From positions 1 to 37,472 of the forward strand of contig CANRKM010000004.1 in assembly GCA_947631225.1 (NCBI GenBank): a DNA stretch of 37,472 nt. Direction: 5' to 3'. Shown here in pieces: positions 8,760-18,700 of this stretch (its first letter is position 1; every line of letters begins with the position of its first letter). The translations under genes were made by a program, and so were the position numbers. Origin of the DNA: an uncultured Clostridia bacterium (GTDB lineage: Bacteria; Bacillota; Clostridia; TANB77; CAG-508). The notes beneath the pieces were generated by a model. That model had not been told where the DNA came from, did not search any database, and saw nothing but the letters and a program-made list of their open reading frames with translations.

Positions 8760-8792
8760 AAAAAAAAGGAAATGAGTTACTACCTCATTTCC
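8759..8792 (-). terminator. Rho-independent terminator of the 8801 WG-repeat gene
   Basis: On the minus strand, GGAAATGAG, a 7-base loop and CTCATTTCC (8768-8792) are followed by a run of eight T. It lies 9 bases past the stop of the WG-repeat gene. Confidence 0.85.
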
Positions 8793-8800
8793 ATTATTTA

Positions 8801-10318
8801 CTATTCTTTTGCATAATATACATTTTCTACTGTAATTTGTATTCTGTTATATTCTCCAATTTTATCTGGAAGATTAATGTTTTGAATCTTAGATGTATCA
8901 TTTAATATTTTACCAGTATTATCTAAATACTGCTTTTTTTCATCATTTGATATTATAATAAAATCATCTTGTAATTCCACATTTGCATTGGAAACAGATA
9001 ATACTTTTTCCATATTTTCAGAATAAAATTCTACTGTATCTGATTTTACTTGTCCTACTTGAACTATATTTTTTCCTTTTATTCTTTGTACAAAACTGTA
9101 TTTCATATCTAAAATAATTTTTCCGTTACTATTAATAATTCCTAAATTACCATTTTCATCTGTCGCTATAAAATAGTCTTTAAACAAGTATTCTATATAT
9201 CTATAATTTTCTGGCACTAGCAAATTTTGGTTTTTATCCATAATTCCATAGTAGGTAATATCATTATTTATGAATGTTGAAATCTTATAATTTTCATTTT
9301 CTGTAAGGTATATTGCCTTATTAAAATTCATATCTATTTCTTTTCCATTAATATCATACACCTTCTGTTCATTTCCAGATTTAGCATATATATACATACC
9401 TTTTGAAGAAATTTCATCATATTTAATTTCTACTATCGTTTTACCATTTATAGCTTGTACACCATATTTTTTATTTTTTCTTATTATTAATAAATCTATA
9501 TTTTCATCATAGGTAATAGATTGAAATTCATTTTTTATAATATTTTTACTTCCTTTAAATAATCCATATTTTCCGTTTTCAGAAGCAATTAAATATATAT
9601 TTTTATCATTTTCCCTTGGAATTCTATTTATTTCATTGTATTTAGTTTCTAGAATTTCTTTTCCCTTATAGCTTATATATCCATATTTATATCCTGTCTC
9701 TGTTTTATTTGAAACTATAAAGCCTGATTTTTTATAATTATTTTCTGAGTAGTATTCATCTGATACTATATTATCATATTTTGTATCTACAAGTATATTT
9801 CCTTTTAAATCTATAACTCCATATTTACTGTCTTTTGATACTAAAAATTTTCCTTCTGTTGGCTTCAAGTTTTCTATAGTATCATATAAATTTTTAGTTA
9901 TAACTTTGCCTTCAAAATCCATTAACCCATATAATCCATCTTTTTTATAAATTAAAACTTTTTTTTCATATGTTAATGTACTTGCTACATTTTTTAATTT
10001 TACTTCTTTTACTTCTTCATATTCTGTATATAATTTCTCTCCCTTAGAGTTAATTACTTCTGGTGTTTCATCTTTATAACATATAAATATATCTTTTTCT
10101 GGATTTGGTATAATTACATTTGAGTAATTTGCCTGTATTATTATTTGACCATCTTTATTAATTATTCCAAATTGTTCATTTTCTCTATATACATAAAACT
10201 GAAATTGTTTTATTTCTTCAATTTTATAATCAAATTTAGATTCACCAATATAATATATAATAAAAAATCCTATTATCATTACAATTAAAATTACTACTGC
10301 CAAAAATGCTTTTTTCAT
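8801..10318 (-). CDS. WG-repeat membrane-anchored protein, intact paralogue
   Basis: 505 aa with an N-terminal transmembrane anchor (about 5-24) and repeated WG-type units facing outward (QFGIINKDGQ, LYGLMDFEGK, KYGVIDLKGN, KYGYISYKGK, KYGLFKGSK, KYGVQAINGK, NLGIINSNGK). The Trp of the classic motif is mostly Tyr or Phe. It is a paralogue of the gene at 4890-6405 with the same architecture and length. It reads through with no in-frame CGG, which makes it a control for the shifted paralogue. It stands alone, with a promoter at 10384-10412 and a terminator at 8759-8792. Function is unknown. Confidence 0.9.
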   Translation of the reverse strand: MKKAFLAVVILIVMIIGFFIIYYIGESKFDYKIEEIKQFQFYVYRENEQFGIINKDGQIIIQANYSNVIIPNPEKDIFICYKDETPEVINSKGEKLYTEYEEVKEVKLKNVASTLTYEKKVLIYKKDGLYGLMDFEGKVITKNLYDTIENLKPTEGKFLVSKDSKYGVIDLKGNILVDTKYDNIVSDEYYSENNYKKSGFIVSNKTETGYKYGYISYKGKEILETKYNEINRIPRENDKNIYLIASENGKYGLFKGSKNIIKNEFQSITYDENIDLLIIRKNKKYGVQAINGKTIVEIKYDEISSKGMYIYAKSGNEQKVYDINGKEIDMNFNKAIYLTENENYKISTFINNDITYYGIMDKNQNLLVPENYRYIEYLFKDYFIATDENGNLGIINSNGKIILDMKYSFVQRIKGKNIVQVGQVKSDTVEFYSENMEKVLSVSNANVELQDDFIIISNDEKKQYLDNTGKILNDTSKIQNINLPDKIGEYNRIQITVENVYYAKE

Positions 10319-10383
10319 TCTTCTCCCATTCCCTTCTTTACATATTCTTTATTTATAACAATTAATAATTTCCTCCTTTACTT

Positions 10384-10412
10384 ATAATACACTATATTGC
10401 CAATTAATTCAA
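10384..10412 (-). promoter_or_regulatory. Sigma-A-type promoter for the 8801 WG-repeat gene
   Basis: Minus strand TTGAAT, 17-base spacer, TATTAT. The leader of about 60 bases contains an extra AAGGAGG followed only by a very short frame. Confidence 0.5.
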
Positions 10413-10465
10413 GTTTTTTATTTTAGTTTTTACCTATTACAAAATAATTATTTTAAATATTAATT

Positions 10466-10495
10466 AATAAAAAACCCAACCCTCTAAAGAGTTGG
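10466..10495 (-). terminator. Rho-independent terminator of the surface-protein operon
   Basis: On the minus strand CCAACTCT-TTAG-AGGGTTGG is followed by GTTTTTTATT. It sits 24 bases past the stop of the 10520-15751 gene. Confidence 0.9.
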
Positions 10496-10519
10496 ATCTT
10501 TATTTAATATGAAACAATT

Positions 10520-13500
10520 TTATTTAAGTATTTTTTTCTTTATAAAAACAATTCCTGTTCCTAATGTTAATATTGCAATAATTGCTATTATTATATAGTC
10601 ATTACTTCTGTTTTCACCTGTTGATGGCATTATTGCTAATGTTGTACTGCTATGGTAATCATCACCCCATACTTTTACATCAGAGACTGTTGCTAAATTA
10701 TCTGCATTTATTGATGATATTCTTGCATCATTTATATATGAAGAATCATCTAATTGATTTCCACATAATCCAGTTACTAAATACTCAGTAGTTAAACTTT
10801 CTCCTGTCATTATATTATCCCATCCAGTCATAGCTATATGTTTATGTGGTGTTTGCGTTTTTTCACTATATTCTTCTCTTGCATTTTCTACTGGAGTTAA
10901 TGTTATTTTATTATTTGTTCCTATTGTATTTCCTGCTATTGTAACTTTTACTTCATTAGCCTTTTCTGGTAAACTTTCATAATTATATTTCATATCTAAT
11001 TCGTCTATTACTTTTCTGACTGTTGTTTCTTTTAATTTTGCTCCATTTACCTTTTCACCATATTTAAAGTACCATCCATAATTTGGTGAACTTTCATTTT
11101 CTATATAATCTTCATATGAATTATTTGTTATTGTTACTTGATATGTTGTTTCTATTAAAGAACCATTTAATGAATTTTGTTCCATTTCTAATCTTGCATA
11201 TTTACTTCCGCCTTTTGTATTACCATCTAGGTCTGATAAATAATGCGATAATGCTCGTTTAGGGTTTGAAGATACTATTGTCGTACCCTGCTGATTTGTC
11301 AATTTTACGTTTGTTATTTTCTTTTCTATTTTTAAGTCTTGAGGAGTCTCTTTTATTATTCCTAGATTCATTCCATCATAGCTACTAACTTGAGCATTCT
11401 CTGTATTTGATTCTTCACTGCTTCCAAATATTTGTGCATCATTTTCTATTGATATACCTACCATTGGAGTATATGAATGGATTACCATTTTATTTCCATC
11501 TTCATCTATTATATATCCATTTTCATCATTAACTTTTACTTGACCATTATATATACTTCCATCTTCTTCATAAACAAATTTATCTGTTTTGCTTCTTTCT
11601 TTTATATTGTCAGTTGCTACAGAGTAATTTACTCCACTTAATGATTTATACCATTCTAGCATTTCTTGTGCTGACTTATATGAATCGTCTTTTATCTTTC
11701 CAGCATAATACTTTGTTAATATATCAATTGCACTTTGTATATCTTCATTATTTGGATTTTCAAATGATGTTATCTTCATTGCGTTTTTAGTAACTTCTGA
11801 TGTTACTATTGTAGATTTGTAATCTTTTAAATTAATATCTACTTCATTTCCGCTAGCATCTACCATTTTTTGTGTTCCGTCTCCATAAGTATATTTTAAG
11901 TAGTAATATCCTGGCTCAACTCCTATGATTTCATAATATCCGTTTTGATCTGTATATACTGCATCCTGTGTTCCTTCTACATTTTTGTCTGGATATCTAT
12001 ATACTGGATTTCCTATGTTGTTTACTAACTCTACTTTTACATTTTTTGCTCTATTTTGCTCACTATCGTCTATTACACCGTTTCCTAGATTTTCGTTTCC
12101 AGATTCAACGGATTTTGTATCTTCATATACTGTTCCTGTAATCTTTCTTTCATCTCCTAAAGACATTTTTAAGTATAATGCATTATCTTCTTCTGTTTTT
12201 ATAATTGATTTATGTGTATAAAATTTGTTTTGTTCTGCTTCTTTGTCTGTTATATATCCTTTATCTACTGCTATTCGTAATGCTGTTTTGTCTTCATTCC
12301 ATACATTATCTAATCTTAAATAATCATGATAAGCTTTTGAATCAACTTTTGATGCTTCTTTATCGTCTTCTCCATTTATCACTGATTCTCCACTTAAAAT
12401 TCTTTCTAATGCTGGTTCTTTTACTTTAAATTGTATATATGATCTTATAGTACTTCCTCCTGTAAGTCCATTTTTGTATACACTATTTGCTGCATCTATA
12501 TTATAGCTTGCTGTTCCGTCTTTTACATTTGACCACAATTCAAAATCTGTAGAATCTCCATTGTTTTCATTATTACATAAGTCGTATCTATTTGTATCAT
12601 ATATGTTCGTTAATGATTTTAAGAATAGTTTTTCTTCTCTATATATCTTTGGTAAGTTTAAAGTTGTTGTATCTGTTACATCTATTTTGTATACTACATA
12701 TACTTGTAGTTTTCCTGCATTACTCCAACTTTCTTTCATACTATATGCTATATCACTTGGATATATAGAATATCTATTGTAACTATCTTTGGTATTTTGT
12801 ATATTTACTTTTGGTACATAATTTGAATTTATATCTGTTGCTTCTCCATATACATATGTATATGTGTATCCATTTAATTTTACCTTAATATATGCTAGTT
12901 CCTCTGACACTTCATATGTTGGATTTACTACATCTGTTAAACCTAAGTTAATATATTTTATCATATAGTCTCTTTCATCATAGTATCCTGTTATAGGAGT
13001 TTCTTTTAAATCATCATATGTAAGTGTATTTTCTGAATCACTTCCATATATTTTTTCTGCAATTTTTGCATTATTTTCTAGTATTGCCTCACTATCCCAT
13101 TTATTTGGAGTACGATATGTCACCGCTTCTCCTTTTCCTGTTAGTATATTATCATCTAGTTTTACATTCTCTTCTTGGGCTTTTGAGTTTACTTTAACGT
13201 CATTTCCCACAAATGGTGTTACTGTTATATATTTTTTATCATTGTATATAAATTTTACATATCCATTTGCTAAATCCCAATAACAGATATCTTCTCCTGA
13301 ATCTGTTTTAGTAAATTTATAATAACCTTTACTTGCACCTTCTGTATTGTCTGTTATAGTTGTTGCTATTTTTTTGCCGTTTCCATCGTATAATTCAACT
13401 TCTACTCCACCAATAAGCTCATCATAACTTCCACTTGTATATATTTCATCTGTTGTTGTATTTTTTGTATTTGATAAATCTTTCCATACATATCCTTCTA

Positions 13501-15751
13501 ATGCTGCAATTATCTTTTTATTTGTTATTGTTACTTTATATGGTTCATCTCTACCTTGTGTTTTACTTATTGTTATTGTTAAGTCTTTATTTTCATCATT
13601 TGGATCTTTTATTAATACCCAATTTGGGTATTTTGAATCTGATCCATATCCTATTTGTTTTGTTATATCATATCCAATAGGTGCTTCTGTCTCATATATT
13701 TTGTAATCAGCATAATGTAAATTTTTTATTGTTAATGTTCCTTCTTCTCCTGTTGTAAATTCTACTGCTTCATCTGCTGAGCTATTTTTATTATATTCAT
13801 ATTTTGTTCCATTAAATGTTACCCATGCATTTTCTGTTAAAGAATATAATTTAAATTTTGCTCCTTCAAGTGTTTTTTGGCTTATCACAGAGTCTTTTTT
13901 TATTAATTCAATATCACCAACAGATCTTTCATTTGGAAAATATCCCCATTCTGGTGCTAATGCTGGATTATCTATGGTATTATCTCCTGTTACTTCTATA
14001 TTTCCAAGATATACCCATCCATTTTCTTTACTTATATCATCTGTTTTATATTTATCTTGTAACTCTAAATTATAGAATTCATCATCTGAGGATTCTATTT
14101 CATAAATTCTATAAGTACCTAAGTATAATTTATTTATTGGTACTTCACCTTTAGAATCTGTAGTATATTTTGTTGCACTATCTGGATCACTTGTATATTC
14201 TGCAAAATTGTCTCCTGACATAGTAACAAATCCTACTTTTCCTCCATTAAATCTTGTATCTTTCATTCTGTATAGTACTAATGTTGTATTTGGCAAATTT
14301 TCTAATTTTGTGTAATCTTTTAAACTTGGACCTTTCTTTATTATTTTCATACTTCCAGTATTTGCATCATCTACAATATATAATTTTACATTTGTAAAGT
14401 TAGTATTTAATCCAAGACTTAAATTTGTTGGATTTGAAATTGTAACCGTTCCATTATTGGTTGTTATTTCTGCTTTTATAATTGATGTTCTATATTCTTC
14501 ATTTTCGCCTATTGATTTTTCTGTTAATATATAATTTCCTGGTTGTAATCCATACATTTTAATTTTTCCGTCAGCATCTGTCGTTAATGTTTGCGGAGTA
14601 TTATAATATTCTACATATCCTTTGCTATCTACTCCAACATATCTTCCACCAGATAATTTTAAATTAAATATTACTCCTTCTAACCCACGTCTTGTTTGTA
14701 TTACATTTTCATTTTCATCTTTTGCTCCACCAGCTTTTTGAATAACTAAATTTACTTTATTTGTATCTTGTACTGGTATTTCACATGAATCACTATCTTT
14801 TCCAGTTTCATTCCAAGGCTCAACATATATTAATCTTTGAATTGATCCTGTGCTTCTTAGGAAATATATATTTGCTGCATAAGTAGGTAATGCTGCTTTT
14901 TCAACATTTACTGTAAGTTTTGTAATTTGAGCATTTATATTTGGACAATATATGTAGAATATATCTCCACTTTTTATTTGATTTAAATCTATAAGCGTAG
15001 TTTTGTCTGCTGCATATAATTTAAACATATTAGTATTTTTTCCTGATGAAATATTATATGTGTAATTAGTTGGATTTCCACTTGAATCTCTTACAGTATA
15101 TTCTACACTTATATTTGATATCGTCTCAGTATTAAAGTTTACAGAACATTGAATATATCCTGAAGAAGTTCTTAAGGCTTTTGTTATATCTGAAGTTACT
15201 GAAGCTGTAGATTTATTTAAAGTATTCGCATAATTTTGAGCACGCCTTTCAAATTCATTGTTCGTATTGCTAACACTATCTGCTGTTTGTTGCCAGTTAC
15301 CAGGATGTAAAGGATGATTTACTCCTAAATTCATAACTTCTTTATAAAGTAAATTATAATATATAAAATTATTCCATACACTCCAAACTGCTCTTTGCCT
15401 TGTTCCTCTGCCACTATATCCTAAACTATAATTATCAGTTTCTGCTCCTAATATATATGACATTTTAGCATATATATTTTGTGTTATTTTATCATCCTGA
15501 TTACCATTTAGCCAACCTTCAAAGCCCTTAATGGTTAGATATCCTCTTACTGTATATCTTTTTGCACCATTATTTAAACTTCCATTGTGGTCTGTACAGT
15601 ATAAATGGCTATTACCATTTAACTCATTATAGTCAATATATAAAACATCCCCTGTTGATAAAGCATATGAACTATTATTTACCACAGCTATTGCAAAAAG
15701 TGATAAAATTAATGTTATTATTATTTTTAATATTCCATTTAATTTATTCAT
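10520..15751 (-). CDS. Giant sortase-anchored surface adhesin with thioester domain
   Basis: 1743 aa. A signal peptide (residues 1-30, ending SSYALS) precedes a TQXA-like thioester head: Cys52 in HLYCTDHNG and Gln119 in RQRAVWSVWN are the expected Cys-Gln pair, which in related adhesins forms an internal thioester able to bond covalently to a target. Next come SpaA/Cna-B-type units (cores VNLVIQKAGG...YILTEKS, GSMKIIKKG...YRIYEIE, GDIELIKKDS...YKIYETEAPIGYD) with Lys and Glu placed for isopeptide bonds. SdrD-B-like units follow (GYVWKDLSNT, ITGTVYEDTKS). The tail is MPSTG (1708-1712), a hydrophobic helix and KKKILK, a variant LPXTG signal. AGGAGG precedes the ATG. It lies 17 bases after the stop of its operon partner. 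No CGG codon despite many glycines. Confidence 0.9.
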   Translation of the reverse strand: MNKLNGILKIIITLILSLFAIAVVNNSSYALSTGDVLYIDYNELNGNSHLYCTDHNGSLNNGAKRYTVRGYLTIKGFEGWLNGNQDDKITQNIYAKMSYILGAETDNYSLGYSGRGTRQRAVWSVWNNFIYYNLLYKEVMNLGVNHPLHPGNWQQTADSVSNTNNEFERRAQNYANTLNKSTASVTSDITKALRTSSGYIQCSVNFNTETISNISVEYTVRDSSGNPTNYTYNISSGKNTNMFKLYAADKTTLIDLNQIKSGDIFYIYCPNINAQITKLTVNVEKAALPTYAANIYFLRSTGSIQRLIYVEPWNETGKDSDSCEIPVQDTNKVNLVIQKAGGAKDENENVIQTRRGLEGVIFNLKLSGGRYVGVDSKGYVEYYNTPQTLTTDADGKIKMYGLQPGNYILTEKSIGENEEYRTSIIKAEITTNNGTVTISNPTNLSLGLNTNFTNVKLYIVDDANTGSMKIIKKGPSLKDYTKLENLPNTTLVLYRMKDTRFNGGKVGFVTMSGDNFAEYTSDPDSATKYTTDSKGEVPINKLYLGTYRIYEIESSDDEFYNLELQDKYKTDDISKENGWVYLGNIEVTGDNTIDNPALAPEWGYFPNERSVGDIELIKKDSVISQKTLEGAKFKLYSLTENAWVTFNGTKYEYNKNSSADEAVEFTTGEEGTLTIKNLHYADYKIYETEAPIGYDITKQIGYGSDSKYPNWVLIKDPNDENKDLTITISKTQGRDEPYKVTITNKKIIAALEGYVWKDLSNTKNTTTDEIYTSGSYDELIGGVEVELYDGNGKKIATTITDNTEGASKGYYKFTKTDSGEDICYWDLANGYVKFIYNDKKYITVTPFVGNDVKVNSKAQEENVKLDDNILTGKGEAVTYRTPNKWDSEAILENNAKIAEKIYGSDSENTLTYDDLKETPITGYYDERDYMIKYINLGLTDVVNPTYEVSEELAYIKVKLNGYTYTYVYGEATDINSNYVPKVNIQNTKDSYNRYSIYPSDIAYSMKESWSNAGKLQVYVVYKIDVTDTTTLNLPKIYREEKLFLKSLTNIYDTNRYDLCNNENNGDSTDFELWSNVKDGTASYNIDAANSVYKNGLTGGSTIRSYIQFKVKEPALERILSGESVINGEDDKEASKVDSKAYHDYLRLDNVWNEDKTALRIAVDKGYITDKEAEQNKFYTHKSIIKTEEDNALYLKMSLGDERKITGTVYEDTKSVESGNENLGNGVIDDSEQNRAKNVKVELVNNIGNPVYRYPDKNVEGTQDAVYTDQNGYYEIIGVEPGYYYLKYTYGDGTQKMVDASGNEVDINLKDYKSTIVTSEVTKNAMKITSFENPNNEDIQSAIDILTKYYAGKIKDDSYKSAQEMLEWYKSLSGVNYSVATDNIKERSKTDKFVYEEDGSIYNGQVKVNDENGYIIDEDGNKMVIHSYTPMVGISIENDAQIFGSSEESNTENAQVSSYDGMNLGIIKETPQDLKIEKKITNVKLTNQQGTTIVSSNPKRALSHYLSDLDGNTKGGSKYARLEMEQNSLNGSLIETTYQVTITNNSYEDYIENESSPNYGWYFKYGEKVNGAKLKETTVRKVIDELDMKYNYESLPEKANEVKVTIAGNTIGTNNKITLTPVENAREEYSEKTQTPHKHIAMTGWDNIMTGESLTTEYLVTGLCGNQLDDSSYINDARISSINADNLATVSDVKVWGDDYHSSTTLAIMPSTGENRSNDYIIIAIIAILTLGTGIVFIKKKILK

Positions 15752-15768
15752 TGTTCTCCTCCTTTCTT

Positions 15769-18700
15769 CTAAAATTTTATACTTTTCTTTAATATTTTTC
15801 TTCCAATTACATAAGCTCCTGCTGTTATAACTATCATTATTGATAGTGTTATTGCCACAAAGCTAATTGCTCCACCTGTTTTTACACTTATAATTAAATC
15901 ACATGAACTCATATCATCTTCTGATTTTTGTTTGTTTTCTGTACTAGAATCTTTATCTTTTACATTTAATGAGTTATAATCTTCTGCTATTTCTGCTGTG
16001 TTATTTACAAGTCCAGTATTGGTTTCTGTCATTGTTTTTGTTAAAACTAATGTCAATTCTTTTGTTTCCCCTGGCTCTATTTTTGTATTTGCTAAACTAT
16101 TTGAGTATAGATTCTCTCCTGATTGATACCAGTTCGAATTTAACTCTGAGTTAAATGACAAATCTGCTGGTTTATAATCTACTATATTTTTTGCATAACC
16201 TGCTATCTCGCCTGTGTTTGTTACACTTATTTTATATTCTACTATTACTATTGAGTTACTTAATTCTTTTGCTTTAATATCAACTTTTGCAAGTTTTGCA
16301 TTATCATAGTTTACAGTTTCACTTCCTGCACTATTTGTTACTGTAACTTTACTTATTGTTTTTGAAAGTTCTAAATCAAATAATTTTGCTTCTACTAGTC
16401 CTATATCAATATTTGTTAGACTTTCATCATTTACTTCAAGAGTATCTGTTGATGAAACATTTTGCTCTTCTCCATTTATATTCATTGTTACATTTTCTAC
16501 ATCTGAATTTTTACTTTCTTGAACCCCATCTGCTTTATATGTTGTTAAAATATATTTTTCTGTATCGTATTCGAATATTACTACATAACTACCATTTGGG
16601 ACTCTTGTTAATGAATAAAACCCATTATCTAAAGTTTCAGTACTATTTACTTGTTTGTTACTATTTAAATCAAATAACGTTACTTTTATTCCACCTAAAG
16701 TTTGTTCATTTGAATCTCTCTGTCCATTTTCATTTTTATCAAACCATGCTGTTCCTGATATTGCATTTTTTCCTTGAACATTATTATTCAAATTTTTACT
16801 ATTATTTTCTAGTTTATTTTCATCAGAATTTTCTTTATTTTTTTCTTCAGAATTTTCTCCATTATTTGCCTCTGGATTTGTATCTCCCTGATTTTCGTTA
16901 TTATCTGTTTTTTTATTGCTGTCTATTTCTGGATCTGGTATATAAATATTGTTCTCATTATTGCCTAATAAAATGTGATCTACCTCGCTTGATATTCCTA
17001 AACAACTTTCATTATCATATATTTTTGATATACTTTTTAATTGTATATCTTCAATATTCATTAATTCTTTATTAGTTATAGTTGAAACTTGAATATTTAA
17101 AGTTTTGTTTACTGGTATTTTATTGTTAATATATATAGTACAAGCATTTTCTATGTCTGTTCCACCTTGTTCAATTGAATATTCTGTATTTTTTCCATCT
17201 ATTGTAATATCTTTTATTTTTAATTGATTTGATAATTGTTGTTCTACTTTTAATTCACTTATTTCTTCATTTCCAAGATTTTTTATAATAATATTATAAT
17301 CAACACCATCACCAGGTTTTATTGCATCACCTTCATTGCTTGATGTCATTTCTATAGATACATCTTTATTTACATATTTTTCTACTACTTGATTAGAACG
17401 ATATTGATTATTTGCAACTACACTTAATTTTGCCTCGTAATTTTCATTTAACTTTATTTCATATACACATAATCCAAATTTTGCAGTTGAATTAGCTGGT
17501 ATTTTACTAATTATAAAGTTATTGTCTTCAACATTTTCTAAATATATATTTTCTGAGTTAATGTCTTCTATTTGAAATACTGTAAAATCACCTTTAGCAT
17601 TTATTTGTATATTTTTTAGTTCTTTATTTGTTAAATTGCTAATTTCCATCAAATATACATAACTAAAACCAGATTTCAATACTTTAGAACTTCTATTTAT
17701 TAATGTCAAATTTACCTTTAATTCTGAATTTTCAAGTTTGTGTTTTATTTGTTTATTTGTTTGCTTTCCATCACAATTTACATAAATATTATTAACAAGA
17801 TCTGCTTTAGTTCCTATATCTGAATTTAACATAACATCATATGTAAATGTTTTTTTGCTACCTATTGTTAAATTTTCAACCGTCTCCTTTACACTATCTT
17901 TTTCTACTTCAATATACTTATCATCATATACACCTGAACCAGGAGTTGCCTCTGGATCATCAATAAATTCTGGTTCTCTTTTTGTATACTCTACATATTT
18001 AGTTCCTTCTGGAATACTTGCTGTTATGTCTACTTTTTTAGCAGAAACTCCTCCCTTATTTTCTACTGTTACTTCATATGTAACAACTTCACCAGAATGT
18101 ATCTTTTCTCCTTCTGGTATTTCAACTCCACCTACATATGCTTTAACTGTTGTTTCTACTTGTGACTCTCCTGCAATTCTTGCCATTTCACTTTGTTCTT
18201 CTATTTTTCTTTTTTCTTCTTCTTTTTGCTTTAAAGTCTCTTCATCTATTCCATCTATTGTTATTGGTACTTTTACTTCTCCATTATTTTCTAATTTTGT
18301 AGCTATTTCATTTGTATAGTTTAATGTAATATTTTCTCCTCCATTTAGTGCTAATTCATCTAGTTCCATATCGGCATATATTATCAAGGTTGTTCCTTCT
18401 ACTGCTTCTGCATTATATTTTGTTTGTGTTCCTTTTAATGTAACATTCATTACATAATTTTCGTTTTCTTTTGATATTCTAGCACTATCTAATTCTAGTC
18501 CATTTTCATATAATAATCTGCATTTTGATGTTACTCTTTTTACTTCTTTTGGTAATATTACTTTTATTGTTGGATTTTGATATAAATCTTTACTTTCATC
18601 ATTATTTTCCAATGTTGCTGTTATTTTAATGTTTTTATTTTGCTCCATTGATGATAATTTTGTTACATTTAATTTTAAGTCTGCTATTGATGATGTATTT

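Noticed and set aside
16356..17075. 239-aa plus-strand frame opposite the surface protein, and similar Leu/Tyr-rich plus-strand frames in 10.5-20 kb
   Set aside because: They are antisense shadows of long repetitive genes, with biased composition, no ribosome sites and no domain.
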